Assembly: GCF_009193355.1 (NCBI RefSeq)
Contig: NZ_WBVT01000025.1
Span: 1-49,136 of the forward strand
DNA length: 49,136 nucleotides
Origin: Bifidobacterium leontopitheci
GTDB taxonomy: Bacteria; Actinomycetota; Actinomycetes; Actinomycetales; Bifidobacteriaceae
Direction: 5' to 3'
Shown one piece after another: positions 9,410 through 18,900 of this stretch. Every line of letters starts with the position of its first letter. Positions within the stretch are counted from its first letter, which is position 1. The position numbers were made by a program, and so were the translations under genes. The notes beneath the pieces were generated by a model that ran no database searches, was not told the DNA's origin, and worked only from the letters and a program-made list of their open reading frames with translations.

Positions 9410-9772
9410 TCATCGACGTTTATTCGCCATCCGCCATTTGCTGGCATTGCTCCAGCCCGGATGACGAGAATCGGATTCGGAATCCTTCTTTGCTTTAAAA
9501 CCTTTAGGACGTTTGATAAGCTCCAGACCATCACAATCCACTGGCACCCAATCAGCATGGTGTATCCGGAACGCGAGATGCTGTTCATTACGTGCGGAAT
9601 ACACCATAATTGCTCGACCGTCCCGAACTAACTCAATGACTCGTTTCCACAGCCGGTCACGAACCCTGGCACTGACATGGCCGACGAAGACACCCGCCGA
9701 TATTTCAAGCAGCCACCGCGTCAAATCGCCACGAAGTCCGACAGGGCAGGCGGTCAGCACTATCACTACCAT
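9410..9772 (-). CDS. cas2: CRISPR-associated endonuclease Cas2, type I-E
   Basis: A 120-residue Cas2 of the E. coli CT1978 type. With Cas1 it forms the complex that captures and integrates spacers. Family landmarks are MVVIVLTACPVGLRGDLTRW at the N-terminus, then SAGVFVGHVSARVRDRLW and GRAIMVYS. The start at 9772 has AAAGG upstream. It is the last gene of the cse1-cas2 operon, 29 bp after cas1, and its stop borders the leader. The tail after about residue 95 is basic and poorly conserved. Confidence 0.96.
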   Translation of the reverse strand: MVVIVLTACPVGLRGDLTRWLLEISAGVFVGHVSARVRDRLWKRVIELVRDGRAIMVYSARNEQHLAFRIHHADWVPVDCDGLELIKRPKGFKAKKDSESDSRHPGWSNASKWRMANKRR

Positions 9773-9801
9773 CGCATACGACCTTTCTTGCAGTTCCTCA
9801 G

Positions 9802-10761
9802 CTATTCCCCGTCTTCGGAGTCATCGCCATAGGAAACGCCTGCGTCTACTTCGCCTGCTTTCTCATCCCACAAGCCCACATGATCGGCATTCGAATCATC
9901 ATCAACGTCCGGATTGCCGAGCAACCCACGGATATCCCGCGTCATCCGCTTCATGATAGACAGGTCGTACACGGCGTCGCGCATCCGATGCCGCGTTGCA
10001 GAGCCGATGTCATCAGGTTTCGCCGCAGCGGATTCGAACGCCACGGGGATGGACAATTCAGCTTTGTAAAGATCCGCGATGTCGTATACGAACGATCTTT
10101 CATGCCCCACATGGACAAATCCCAGTCCCGGCGAACAGCCGAGCGCGACGATGACCGAATGGGCCAAACCGTACAAACAGGTGTGCGCGGCGGACAGGGC
10201 CTTGTTGATTTCATTGCCAGCTTCAAAATCCTCATGGTCATAAGTCCGCTTATCCCATGCGACGCCGGTGCGCTCCGAACATTCCCTATAGATACGGCGT
10301 ACGCGGGCGCCTTCGCGTCCGCGCAGTTGCTGCATCGTCAGATGGCTGACATCCTCATCGGGGAATCTCATCTGATACATCGCTCGGGCCACAGACAGCC
10401 TCATTCTGGTATTGGAGACCAATCTCGCCTGGGCTTGCAGCAAAGTCGAGGAATGAGTTAACGGCTTGCCGAACGCATACATACGAACTCCGCGTTCCCC
10501 TACCCAAATTACCGTTGCGCCATTATCGCCAATCACTGTCATGGCCTGGTGGGTGACCGACGTACCGGGGCCGAGCATCAGCACACCCAGCGACGCGGCC
10601 GGAACATGCACAGTCCCCGTTCCGTCGATGACCGTAATGGCATTGTCCGAGCGATTGATTACGCAATGCTCAAAGTATGCGAATGACATGCGGTCCTCCG
10701 CCCGGACCAGCTCATTGAGTTCGGGCGGAGGCGTCCCGGGAACCTTATTGCCGCCGCTCAT
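9802..10761 (-). CDS. cas1: CRISPR-associated integrase Cas1, type I-E
   Basis: A 319-residue Cas1, the metal-dependent integrase that inserts spacers at the leader-repeat junction. Probable catalytic residues are E in LRGREGARVR, H in GFVHVGHE and D in VYDIADLYK, in the expected order. The frame extends to 10842, but the ATG at 10761 forms an ATGA overlap with the cas6e stop and gives the usual N-terminus (PPELNELVRAEDRMSF), so I use it. The acidic C-terminal tail is typical of I-E Cas1. It looks intact. Confidence 0.96.
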   Translation of the reverse strand: MSGGNKVPGTPPPELNELVRAEDRMSFAYFEHCVINRSDNAITVIDGTGTVHVPAASLGVLMLGPGTSVTHQAMTVIGDNGATVIWVGERGVRMYAFGKPLTHSSTLLQAQARLVSNTRMRLSVARAMYQMRFPDEDVSHLTMQQLRGREGARVRRIYRECSERTGVAWDKRTYDHEDFEAGNEINKALSAAHTCLYGLAHSVIVALGCSPGLGFVHVGHERSFVYDIADLYKAELSIPVAFESAAAKPDDIGSATRHRMRDAVYDLSIMKRMTRDIRGLLGNPDVDDDSNADHVGLWDEKAGEVDAGVSYGDDSEDGE

Positions 10762-11468
10762 GATTGCGCCGACTGCGTCCGGGTCGGAGCCACGGTCATC
10801 AGACCACAGCCGAAACCTTTGGCCCTGCCGAGACCATGACACAGCGTCCGACGAAACAGATCGGCGTCCGTCACTTGCAGCCGCCCGTCGAACATGGCAG
10901 TGGTCAACGTGACGGTTTTCCCTTCTCGGCCGAACCGTTCCTGATGCCGTTGGCTGACCGTCACCGAGGGATCACCGTTATCGTCGAGCAGGATTTCGAA
11001 ACCATGGGCATCCGCCCGCGCGATCAGCCAGTCACGTTGCTGCGTAGCCGTGACATGTCCTTGGATTTTGCCCACGATGCCTTCACCGTTCTCCCTAGGG
11101 CGCCGGCCCTTATCCGCGAGCGCCTTGCGCACGGGGTTGGCCAGCAACCGGAATTGCCATTGCTGACCGACCGCGATTCGCGAAAGCAATGGCGAATAGT
11201 CCTTGCTCTCCCATTCCATATGTGTGGGCCATCCGGCCTGCTCGATGATATGCGTAAAATCCGGCGCATCTGGACTGACCACATACAGCCAGACGCCGTG
11301 ATCCTGCGTCAGCGCATCCAACCGCCATAGGATGCGCCCGTCATCGCTGCTGCGCACACCGTCCGGTGGGAACGCGCTTTCCACCGCCGCATGCATGCGA
11401 TACGGGGACGCCACCAGCTGCTGCGCACTGACTCTGGCCATATTGAGCGGCACTCGTGAAATGAACAT
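10758..11468 (-). CDS. cas6e: Cas6e (CasE/Cse3) pre-crRNA endoribonuclease
   Basis: A 236-residue RAMP-type endoribonuclease that cuts each repeat at the base of its hairpin and stays bound as a Cascade subunit. The probable catalytic histidine is in SPYRMHAAVESAFP (about residue 26). The C-terminal glycine-rich loop is GLGRAKGFGCGLM. The start at 11468 is preceded by AGGAGT, 12 bp after cas5e. The stop overlaps cas1 by 4 bp. Confidence 0.95.
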   Translation of the reverse strand: MFISRVPLNMARVSAQQLVASPYRMHAAVESAFPPDGVRSSDDGRILWRLDALTQDHGVWLYVVSPDAPDFTHIIEQAGWPTHMEWESKDYSPLLSRIAVGQQWQFRLLANPVRKALADKGRRPRENGEGIVGKIQGHVTATQQRDWLIARADAHGFEILLDDNGDPSVTVSQRHQERFGREGKTVTLTTAMFDGRLQVTDADLFRRTLCHGLGRAKGFGCGLMTVAPTRTQSAQS

Positions 11469-11480
11469 AGTCGTATACTC

Positions 11481-12242
11481 CTAGGCAAAGTTCATGGGAT
11501 CGGCGTCGCCGGTGGAATCAAACGTCGGCGGTTCGTCGACCGCCGACGGTTGCCGATGCATGGCGTCCGAACCGACGTCACCAAGATTGTCGATACGATA
11601 CCTATGCACTGCGCGGCCGGCGTAGCGTCGATCCTTTTGGCTGAATGTCACAGGCATATCAGGCTGCGTCATGAACGATTCGCCATCCGCCGCATCGCAG
11701 ACGATTTCCAGCTGCTGGTCCGGATACCGCCGCTTGTACCATTTCGAGGCACGCCACGGCTCCCGTTCCAATGCCTGGCGGACATCGTCATATTCGTCGT
11801 GGACGCCCAAGGTGACCGGAAACTCGGGCGGGCAGGATCGTCGACCCAAGTACAACGGCCATCGCGGCGAACGCAGAGCGTGATCCAAGTTCTCAAGCAC
11901 CGTTTTCTCAGCTTCCAAGGCCACAAGGAAACGTGCGTCAGCCAGATAATACCGGTATGTCAACGGCATCACCTTGTCGAACTCACGCGAGTTGCGTTTG
12001 CGGGACAGTGATTTTTCCGTTTGGAAATCCTGCATGATCCGACCGCGCTGTTCGACCCGCACACCGAACCGCAGGCCAAGCAGATCCTCGATGGGATCCT
12101 CCCGCGTACGTCCCTGGGCGGAGGCCAGCAAACCGATCACCGCGCTTTTCGTCGGTTCGGCGCGTGTCTCGCGTCGCACGAACCGTGACGAATCACCCCA
12201 CGATTGCATCGGCCCTGCAAGTTGCAATAACAATACGCTCAT
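11481..12242 (-). CDS. cas5e: Cas5e (CasD) Cascade subunit
   Basis: A 253-residue Cas5e, which holds the 5' handle of the crRNA in Cascade. The N-terminal LLLQLAGPMQSWGD is diagnostic, followed by ETRAEPTKSAVIGLLASAQGR. I chose the ATG at 12242, since GGGGAG lies at proper spacing and the protein then begins MSVLLLQLAG as in other members. A GTG at 12248 that overlaps the cas7e stop is the alternative and adds two residues. Translation is probably coupled to cas7e. Confidence 0.94.
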   Translation of the reverse strand: MSVLLLQLAGPMQSWGDSSRFVRRETRAEPTKSAVIGLLASAQGRTREDPIEDLLGLRFGVRVEQRGRIMQDFQTEKSLSRKRNSREFDKVMPLTYRYYLADARFLVALEAEKTVLENLDHALRSPRWPLYLGRRSCPPEFPVTLGVHDEYDDVRQALEREPWRASKWYKRRYPDQQLEIVCDAADGESFMTQPDMPVTFSQKDRRYAGRAVHRYRIDNLGDVGSDAMHRQPSAVDEPPTFDSTGDADPMNFA

Positions 12243-12244
12243 GG

Positions 12245-13378
12245 TCACTCCCCGGTCAACGCCTGAGTCAAAGCGGCCTTCAGCTCGGCTTTCAGCTCGG
12301 GGAACGATACATGCGCGCTCACGGCATCCAATTCGGGCACCGGTTCATCAGCGGTGATGTTCCATGCCTGTCGCGGCCGCTCTCCGTACGCCGACTGCAC
12401 ATAGGCCAGCTTGCGCCCCAGTCGGACAGCCGCCTGCCGGGAGACCGACGTTCCTTCCTGCGGACGCACGGGATCTTCAAACGCATCGACCACGTTGATC
12501 GGCTGATCGTTCCGGAGCATCACCACGCATGCATTGGGCAGCGTGCGGTTGGCGAATGTATTCTGCTTGCCTGTCGGCATGGATCGGATGAACGCCTCCA
12601 CAAACGCCGCAGCGCCTTCGACAGCGGCCGCCGCATCCTGCAACTGATCCTGAAGGGCATCGACGTTCAATGTTGCGTACCGATACAGCGTGGACGAATT
12701 GAAACCGACGGTATCCAGCATGGCAGCGCCCGCATTGTCGTCCGAAGCGCAGTCATCCACAGCGGTGAAATAATCGTATTCCGGCGTGATTTGATCGACG
12801 GAGATCGCGTGCGCGACTTGGGCCGAGGCATCGGTGTTGAGATCAGGGGCATCGGCCAGCATACGGCCGAACAGCGCGATGTCCACGGCCTGAACGCCAT
12901 GGAACACGGCGTCGATCTCCTTTTTCATCGCAGCCGTCGGTTTGGACGCCGTATTGACACCGGCATCCTGCCAGGCGATTGCGACATCGGCCAACTGGTC
13001 GATTTCACGATGCGCAATGAAAATCAGATAATCCGTGGCCAACGTGCCCTTGTCTTTGCCCGCGCGATCCGATTCCTTGACATTGACGCCGGTGGCGGAC
13101 AATGCGCATTTGGCTAGCGTCTCCGCATCCTCGACGAAATCAGGCCGCTTCGCGACGATTGAGTCACGAATCAGGGATACGGCGTTTTTGGTCCGTACCC
13201 CAAGACGACTGGAGTCCAGCAGAGAGGGGAACATCTCCCGCATCGCGCGTTTCCACGCCTGTGAGGAGACGCGGGAGCGCAGCACGCCGCCATAACGGGC
13301 AACCTTCGGGCTGCCGGTGTCATCGCGGTTGATGTTGCTCGGCGGCACATTCTGCAAATCGTACAGGTCGATGAACAT
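12245..13378 (-). CDS. cas7e: Cas7e (CasC/Cse4) Cascade backbone subunit
   Basis: A 377-residue Cas7e, six copies of which form the helical backbone that covers the crRNA spacer. The N-terminus (LYDLQNVPPSNINRDDTGSP, then YGGVLRSRVSSQAWKRAMR) is the signature of the family and the length is as expected. It sits between cse2 and cas5e in the standard I-E order, with its stop overlapping the region of the cas5e start. Confidence 0.96.
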   Translation of the reverse strand: MFIDLYDLQNVPPSNINRDDTGSPKVARYGGVLRSRVSSQAWKRAMREMFPSLLDSSRLGVRTKNAVSLIRDSIVAKRPDFVEDAETLAKCALSATGVNVKESDRAGKDKGTLATDYLIFIAHREIDQLADVAIAWQDAGVNTASKPTAAMKKEIDAVFHGVQAVDIALFGRMLADAPDLNTDASAQVAHAISVDQITPEYDYFTAVDDCASDDNAGAAMLDTVGFNSSTLYRYATLNVDALQDQLQDAAAAVEGAAAFVEAFIRSMPTGKQNTFANRTLPNACVVMLRNDQPINVVDAFEDPVRPQEGTSVSRQAAVRLGRKLAYVQSAYGERPRQAWNITADEPVPELDAVSAHVSFPELKAELKAALTQALTGE

Positions 13379-13424
13379 GATCTTGTCCTTTCGTGTTTAT
13401 GGTGGATCGTTCGCATGTGTTGGT

Positions 13425-14048
13425 TTACTGGGTGATTGCGGACTTGGAGTAGTAGTCCATGCTCCAGCGCTGGAACACGTCCTCGCGGACGTCCGGGAAC
13501 TGGACCTGATACAAATCCTGAGCTAGGGAACGGTAGTCGAGCACGATCGCCCCATCACCAGCTCCACGCATCAGCATGATCAACGCCCGCACACTGCGTA
13601 CCACGCCTTCAAAATCCGGCGCGGCTTCCGCGGAGGAGAGTCTGCGTTTCACCCCGTCCGCATGTTCCAAGTCCGGTTCGATGAGACGACACGCACGACC
13701 AAAGGTCATGCGCCGCGTACGGGCGCTCTCGACACTTTGGGCGACTCCGCGACTGCGGGACTGCTGATGCAACGCATAGAGTTCCAACGTGGTTTTCACC
13801 GCACGAAGCGCAGCGGGATCCTCATCCGGAGCGGGCAGGGTTTCCGGCCATTCCCCGAACAGGTCTCCGCCAATCATCATCCACGCCGGAGCGCCACCGT
13901 CCAGATCACGCCTGAGCCGCGCCAATGCAGCTCTGGAATGTGGAGTGCCACCATCGCGTTTGGTGTACTCGTTTTGCAACCGAAACACCTGCTTGTTGAC
14001 GAAGAACCCCAGTTCCTTCGCCGTATCGCGAGAGAAGAATCGTCGCAT
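13425..14048 (-). CDS. cse2: Cse2 (CasB) small Cascade subunit
   Basis: A 207-residue, largely helical Cse2, two copies of which stabilise the R-loop in Cascade. Visible family features are GDGAIVLDYRSLAQDLYQVQ near the C-terminus and an early RLRRDLDGGAPAWMM segment. It starts 2 bp after the cse1 stop, so the two are translationally coupled, and ends 46 bp before cas7e. Confidence 0.93.
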   Translation of the reverse strand: MRRFFSRDTAKELGFFVNKQVFRLQNEYTKRDGGTPHSRAALARLRRDLDGGAPAWMMIGGDLFGEWPETLPAPDEDPAALRAVKTTLELYALHQQSRSRGVAQSVESARTRRMTFGRACRLIEPDLEHADGVKRRLSSAEAAPDFEGVVRSVRALIMLMRGAGDGAIVLDYRSLAQDLYQVQFPDVREDVFQRWSMDYYSKSAITQ

Positions 14049-14050
14049 CG

Positions 14051-15739
14051 TTACTCTCCTTCCTTGTTGTTTGTGTTGACACCCAAGTACTTATTCAGAC
14101 CGCCCCAAAACAGCTGTGTGGCACGTGCGACGCTCATTGTGCCCATTTTGCCGCTGTCACGTTCAACGAACATCGGCGCATCGAAATCGGCCAGATATTC
14201 CCGACCAATATCAATCAAAATCCGGCGAGTATCGGTCCGCCAGAGATTTCCATAGGACTCGTAGTCCTTATCGGCGGTGAAACCAGCTAAACGATCGCGG
14301 AATAGGGCGTCAAGCTGCGCATAAGCGTTCTCACGTACATGATCGGATGCGGCTTGAGCCCGGCTGCCGGATGCATGGTCTCCCGCAGCGGCCGACAAAT
14401 TGCGCACATAATTCGTGAGCACGAGATCCACCGCCATACGTGTGTCGTCAATGATCTTCACCACGGCGTTGATCGCCGGATAATCCGCCCGGGAGAAGAC
14501 CAACGGCAACGTCAGCACGTCGTCAATGCCGGTCTCGTACACACTGCTTTGGGTTCCGTACGTCATGCCCTGCGTGTGAATTGAGAACGAGGCAAGGATG
14601 TGCTCATCCGGATCCAGACATCCCGCGTTTTGCAGCTCCTCAACCCACCGAATCACCCCAGGACGCAAATCCCTGTCACCGACCGCGATCATCGGCCCCA
14701 AACCACGCCACAGCGCCTTGCCGGCGTCATGGGTGACCGGCATCAGGGGCGGAGTCGACAGTCCGAGCTTTTTCTGCTGGGTCGGGCTTACACGCCATGC
14801 CGTCATCTTTTCATAGCTGTCGGTGTTATATGGGGCGATGACGTCGCCATAGCAATTTACGATGCCGATAACTCGTGAATCGTCCTCGTTCGACGCTAAA
14901 CGCAGACGCCGGGTTTGGAAGGTCAACGCATCCACCGGACCGGTGAATGATGTGCGAATGGTCAGATCGGCGCCGGACGGCTCGTCCAGTTCCCAGGGCG
15001 GCACGTCATCCTCGTTGCCAAACAACCGATTCTCACCATCATTGGCGTCATATAGACACCAGTTCAGCATCAGCGTGTGGAACAATGTCGCACCCTCAAC
15101 CATGACCGGTCCGAGCGCTCCCAGCCAACCAGTGCCGGCCATCCCCTTGGGGGCATATACCTTGCCCTTGTTGACGTGGGTATTGCCGACTACGGGCGTC
15201 TTGATTCCCGCCGTGTCATACGCCTGCAGGAATATCAGCCAGCGCGCGGCTTCGGCAAGGCCAATGGACGTCAAGGCCTTTGAGGAGCGCATGGAGAACA
15301 GGTATTTGTCGGGCTTGGGTACGTCGGCAATCATCTCGCCGATCGGGTCATATTCTTTTTTGCCTTCATACGCCAGACCTGGGACCTGATAGAACGGACG
15401 CTCAGGATCCAGCAAATAAAAACGATCGTGAAATTCATCAAGATACTCGTCAATCGTATTCATGCTGAACGTTCCGGCGTCCCAAAAAAACTTCCATGTT
15501 TTCCGCATATCATCCTGGGAAGCGTCCGCGTCGCAATATACGCAGTACAGAATCGCTAGCAACAGGCGGACCATCGGCATGCTTTGTTGCGGCAAATCAC
15601 CAGAGACCGAGCGAATGTGCGGCGCCTCCCGGAACGCCTCCCGCACAGACAGCTCTCTGAAACTGCCATCAGAGAATACACACGGCATCCACGCCTCGTC
15701 AAGGAGGTTGAATCGTCTTGGAGAAGCAGCACCACTCAA
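14051..15739 (-). CDS. cse1: Cse1 (Cas8e/CasA) large Cascade subunit
   Basis: A 562-residue Cse1, which reads the PAM and recruits Cas3. Family markers include FNLLDEAWMPCVFSDG at the N-terminus, the DRFYLLDPERPFYQVPGL segment (about residue 110), and WLIFLQAYDTAGIKTP (about 180). The start is a TTG at 15739; an upstream GGAGGGAAAGG is the only ribosome site and no ATG fits. It is the first gene of the cse1-cse2-cas7e-cas5e-cas6e-cas1-cas2 operon, driven by a near-consensus promoter at 15800-15828 with a leader of roughly 55 nt. Confidence 0.95.
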   Translation of the reverse strand: MSGAASPRRFNLLDEAWMPCVFSDGSFRELSVREAFREAPHIRSVSGDLPQQSMPMVRLLLAILYCVYCDADASQDDMRKTWKFFWDAGTFSMNTIDEYLDEFHDRFYLLDPERPFYQVPGLAYEGKKEYDPIGEMIADVPKPDKYLFSMRSSKALTSIGLAEAARWLIFLQAYDTAGIKTPVVGNTHVNKGKVYAPKGMAGTGWLGALGPVMVEGATLFHTLMLNWCLYDANDGENRLFGNEDDVPPWELDEPSGADLTIRTSFTGPVDALTFQTRRLRLASNEDDSRVIGIVNCYGDVIAPYNTDSYEKMTAWRVSPTQQKKLGLSTPPLMPVTHDAGKALWRGLGPMIAVGDRDLRPGVIRWVEELQNAGCLDPDEHILASFSIHTQGMTYGTQSSVYETGIDDVLTLPLVFSRADYPAINAVVKIIDDTRMAVDLVLTNYVRNLSAAAGDHASGSRAQAASDHVRENAYAQLDALFRDRLAGFTADKDYESYGNLWRTDTRRILIDIGREYLADFDAPMFVERDSGKMGTMSVARATQLFWGGLNKYLGVNTNNKEGE

Positions 15740-15761
15740 TTTAACCGCCGACCTTTCCCTC

Positions 15762-15777
15762 CGTCATCTATGACGGT
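15762..15777 (-). promoter_or_regulatory. Small hairpin in the 5' leader of the cse1 operon
   Basis: A perfect 6-bp stem, CCGTCA/TGACGG, with a 4-nt loop. It lies between the predicted transcription start and the cse1 ribosome site. It could affect translation of the TTG-started cse1; this is inference. Confidence 0.35.
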
Positions 15778-15799
15778 CCTCGGTTTGTCTATTGGTTTT

Positions 15800-15828
15800 A
15801 TCATAGCAGCCATAAGCGAATCTGTCAA
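15800..15828 (-). promoter_or_regulatory. Promoter of the cse1-cas2 operon
   Basis: On the minus strand, TTGACA (15828-15823) is separated by exactly 17 bp from TATGAT (15805-15800): a perfect -35 and a -10 one base from consensus. It points at cse1, with the start site predicted about 55 nt before its TTG. It separates expression of Cascade and the adaptation genes from cas3 upstream. The inverted-repeat structure with the orphan CRISPR repeat ends 8 bp before the -35 box. Confidence 0.75.
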
Positions 15829-15835
15829 TGTGGAA

Positions 15836-15906
15836 AAGGCAAGGTGAGAAAAATGCAAACCGAGCACAATCCCCGCATACGCGGGGAACACTTCACACCT
15901 TGCCTT
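15836..15906 (-). repeat. 11-bp inverted repeat enclosing an orphan CRISPR repeat
   Basis: The arms AAGGCAAGGTG (15836-15846) and CACCTTGCCTT (15896-15906) are perfectly complementary and enclose the repeat-like sequence at 15863-15891. On the minus strand the second arm runs into a TTTT, so the RNA could fold as a stem around the CRISPR hairpin and end like an intrinsic terminator for cas3. It may instead frame a small processed RNA. Confidence 0.6.
15863..15891 (-). repeat. Orphan CRISPR repeat between cas3 and cse1
   Basis: It matches the array repeat at 23 of 29 positions, with the first 11 nt (GTGTTCCCCGC) and the 8-nt GCGGGGAT intact, so the Cas6e stem is preserved. Two changes fall in the loop and four in the last eight bases, which would form the crRNA 5' handle. 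It lies about 6.5 kb from the array and has no second repeat partner. Confidence 0.8.
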
Positions 15907-15976
15907 ATCCACAGGGTCATCCCTCAGCAAAGGGACACTCCCATCATGAGTGAAAGCCGAGACTCGCCATCCGGTA

Positions 15977-18900
15977 CTATTCGGCCTTCGCCACGTTCAA
16001 CCCTCCGACCCTGCTATAACGCACATCGAACCCGTTGACGCAAGCATGCAGCGAGCCGTCCCCGCTTTCTTCCAAAAACAAAGCCAGCCGACCAGACAGC
16101 CAAGGCGAATCCGACCACAGCAGAGTTTCGTCACCGCAACCCTGTTCCAGGTCATGGATCAGCGCATCCATCTTTTCATAGCTGCTCATCTTCGCCGGCA
16201 GCCGTACGGAGCATTGCGATATGAGCAGCGCCAAGCGGTCATCCGGCGCCGAACCCGTAGGCACTTCGGCACCCGGCTCAATGCCGTGCACGGGATCACC
16301 GATCCACGGCAGCAGCCGGATGGTCTCTCCGCATCGTCTCAACAGCATGACTTCGACCGTCTCCTGCGTATCACGGACAGCACGCTGCCCCTTATCGTCA
16401 TCGGCGTCGTCAAGTGGGCTGTTCTTGAACCAATCGGTCAGGGTGTCCTGATTGTCATCCATGCCGCGCAACGATTTGATCCGGTAGGACTGCGCGCGCA
16501 AACGCTTCTTCTCCCATTCGTCGGAGCGGTGATCGACCGCCGCCGTATATGATTCCCGCCATGATTGGGGAATCGCGTCAATAGCCCGATCGCCATAGGC
16601 CCGTCTCACAAACACCGCGATATCCTCCGGCAGATGCGCGATCATCGTCGAGGATGGTGATGTCAGGCCCATGACGCCCAGCGTCTCCATCAGTGACGCC
16701 TCCTCATATACCGTCTTGACACCGCCGTCGTATCGAGGTTCGGCCCCATCATCCCAAGCCTCAATACCCCGGATATAGCAGGACGCCTCCCGCAGTCGAG
16801 GCGGCCGGTCACATTGCTCATCACCACGGACATGACGATGTACGCGACCAAGACGCTGCATGAGCAAATCCACCGGCGCAATGTCCGTAACCAGTGCATC
16901 GAAATCAATATCCAGCGACTGTTCCAGCACCTGCGTGCCTACAACAATCAGGCGTTCCGGACGCCGACCATTCGCACGAGTGCTGTGGGGACCAAGAAGG
17001 TCACGCAATTCGCGCTCATTGTCCATGCGATCCATGTCCACGAATCGGGAATGCGTCAGCCGAACCGCGTCGGAACCATAGCGCTCGGACAGCAAGTTCG
17101 CCGCATGCTGTGCGCGTCCGACCGTATCGCATATGACGCCAATGCAACCGCCGCCGTCAAGAAGGGCATCAAGCAAGCCGATCAACGACTCGTCGTCATC
17201 CGAAAGCAAACGGCACGCCACTTGCAGAGACCGGCCAGACGGGGCAACGGATTCCGAATGCAGTTTCGAGCCGGAGGAATAGGTGATCATCGGATACGCC
17301 GATGTCTCTTCACCATGTTCCCGGCTCACTGATGCAGGTGAAGCAGCAGCAGTTCCGCGTCTCCTGCGCCGACGGGGATGAATCGGCAATCCGTTCACGT
17401 CAGCCTTCGATTCTTCCAACACAGCGGGCCGATGTTGCCGTTCCCCGACGGACCACCCGCGCAGATACGCTTCCGCCATCTCCCGCCTTTGCCGTTCCGG
17501 CAATGTGGCGGACAGCAACACCACCGGCGTGCGGAACCCGCCCAGCCATTCAAGGATGCGCTTCAAATACTCCTGCATATAGGCGTCGTACGCATGGCAC
17601 TCATCGATGACGACGACCTTGTTGGCGAGCGCCAGTTGCCGGAGCACGACATGCTTCATCTGCAAGGCCCCCATAAGCACCTGGTCCACGGTGCAAACCA
17701 GAAAGTTGGCCAAGACGCCTTTCTTCCGGCCCCACATCCATTCGGACACCGTGGTTTCGGGCTTGCTGGTCCTCCTTCGCGTTCCACTTCCCACGGGATC
17801 CGCATCCGCATCAATCGATGACATCGCACGACGAGATGCCGCAATGATGCCGCGGAATTCCTCGTTCAGCTGGGCCTTGCCATGGGCAAGCCAAACCGTT
17901 TTGTCATCCTCGCCTTCAGGCGCAGGCAACGCGTCGAGCCATGCACGTACACGGCCGAACATGGCATCGGTGGTCGCCATCGTGGGCAGCGCCACACAGA
18001 CACCTCCGCGGCCGGTACGTTGGGCCAGCAATTCCGCAGCGGCGAGCGCGGCCTCGGTTTTGCCTTCGCCCATCGGAGCTTCGATGATCATCAGACCAGG
18101 CTGCTCCACCGTCCCCGCCAGCTTCGCGGCCTCACGTTGCACCGGGCGTGGCCGGGCGCCTTCGGGGAGTTTGAACCGGGAACGGAACCACCGTTCCACA
18201 TCATCGGGCCGATCGGGATCCACGCCAAGAGCGTCGGAGACGGGACGCCAAGGTGTACATAGATGCAGACTACGCCATGCGCGTTCGGCTCGGACGTTCA
18301 GCCCTTCCCAGGAGCGCACATCGTCGTAATCGCAGCCAGCGCCGCCGTCAGCACAGGAGAGCGCGGCCAACGTTCCCGGAACGGGAACCAGTGGGAACAG
18401 CCCCTCGTCACTGTTGCTGGCCATCCAGTCGGCCATGACGACCAACCCCGTCAGCAACGACTCACTTTCGGCGCTTAGCCGGCCAGCACCAAGCATTTCC
18501 AAGTCCGTCTTGGACAATCCGGCCCGCCGGATGACGAATTCCAGAAGCTCGCTTTGGACGGGTCGCCACGAATCCCGCGCCTTCTCATCCCATCCCATGC
18601 GGATCGGTTCGCCAAGTCTGGCATCCTTCACCTTCTGATCTTCGGATGGCGTTCCATGATGTCCACCGATCACGCTCGCATACGACCGTGTCACGCCGCT
18701 TCCCCACCCATATGCTTCGCGCATATGCCATTCGAAGATGGCCTGCCCGGCTATCGGGTGGGACGGCTTGTTGGGGTCGGCGAAATCCCGTCTGATCGGC
18801 AGCCCGGCATGTTCGGGCAGCCACGCCAGCGATTCCGGCGATCCGCTGTCCGACGGGTCGAAACGAATCGGCTTGGCCTGAAAAATCGGCGTGGCCTTGC

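Noticed and set aside
15844..16038. Small plus-strand open frame across the orphan repeat
   Set aside because: It has no ribosome site and no conserved features, and it overlaps the promoter-proximal structure and the end of cas3.
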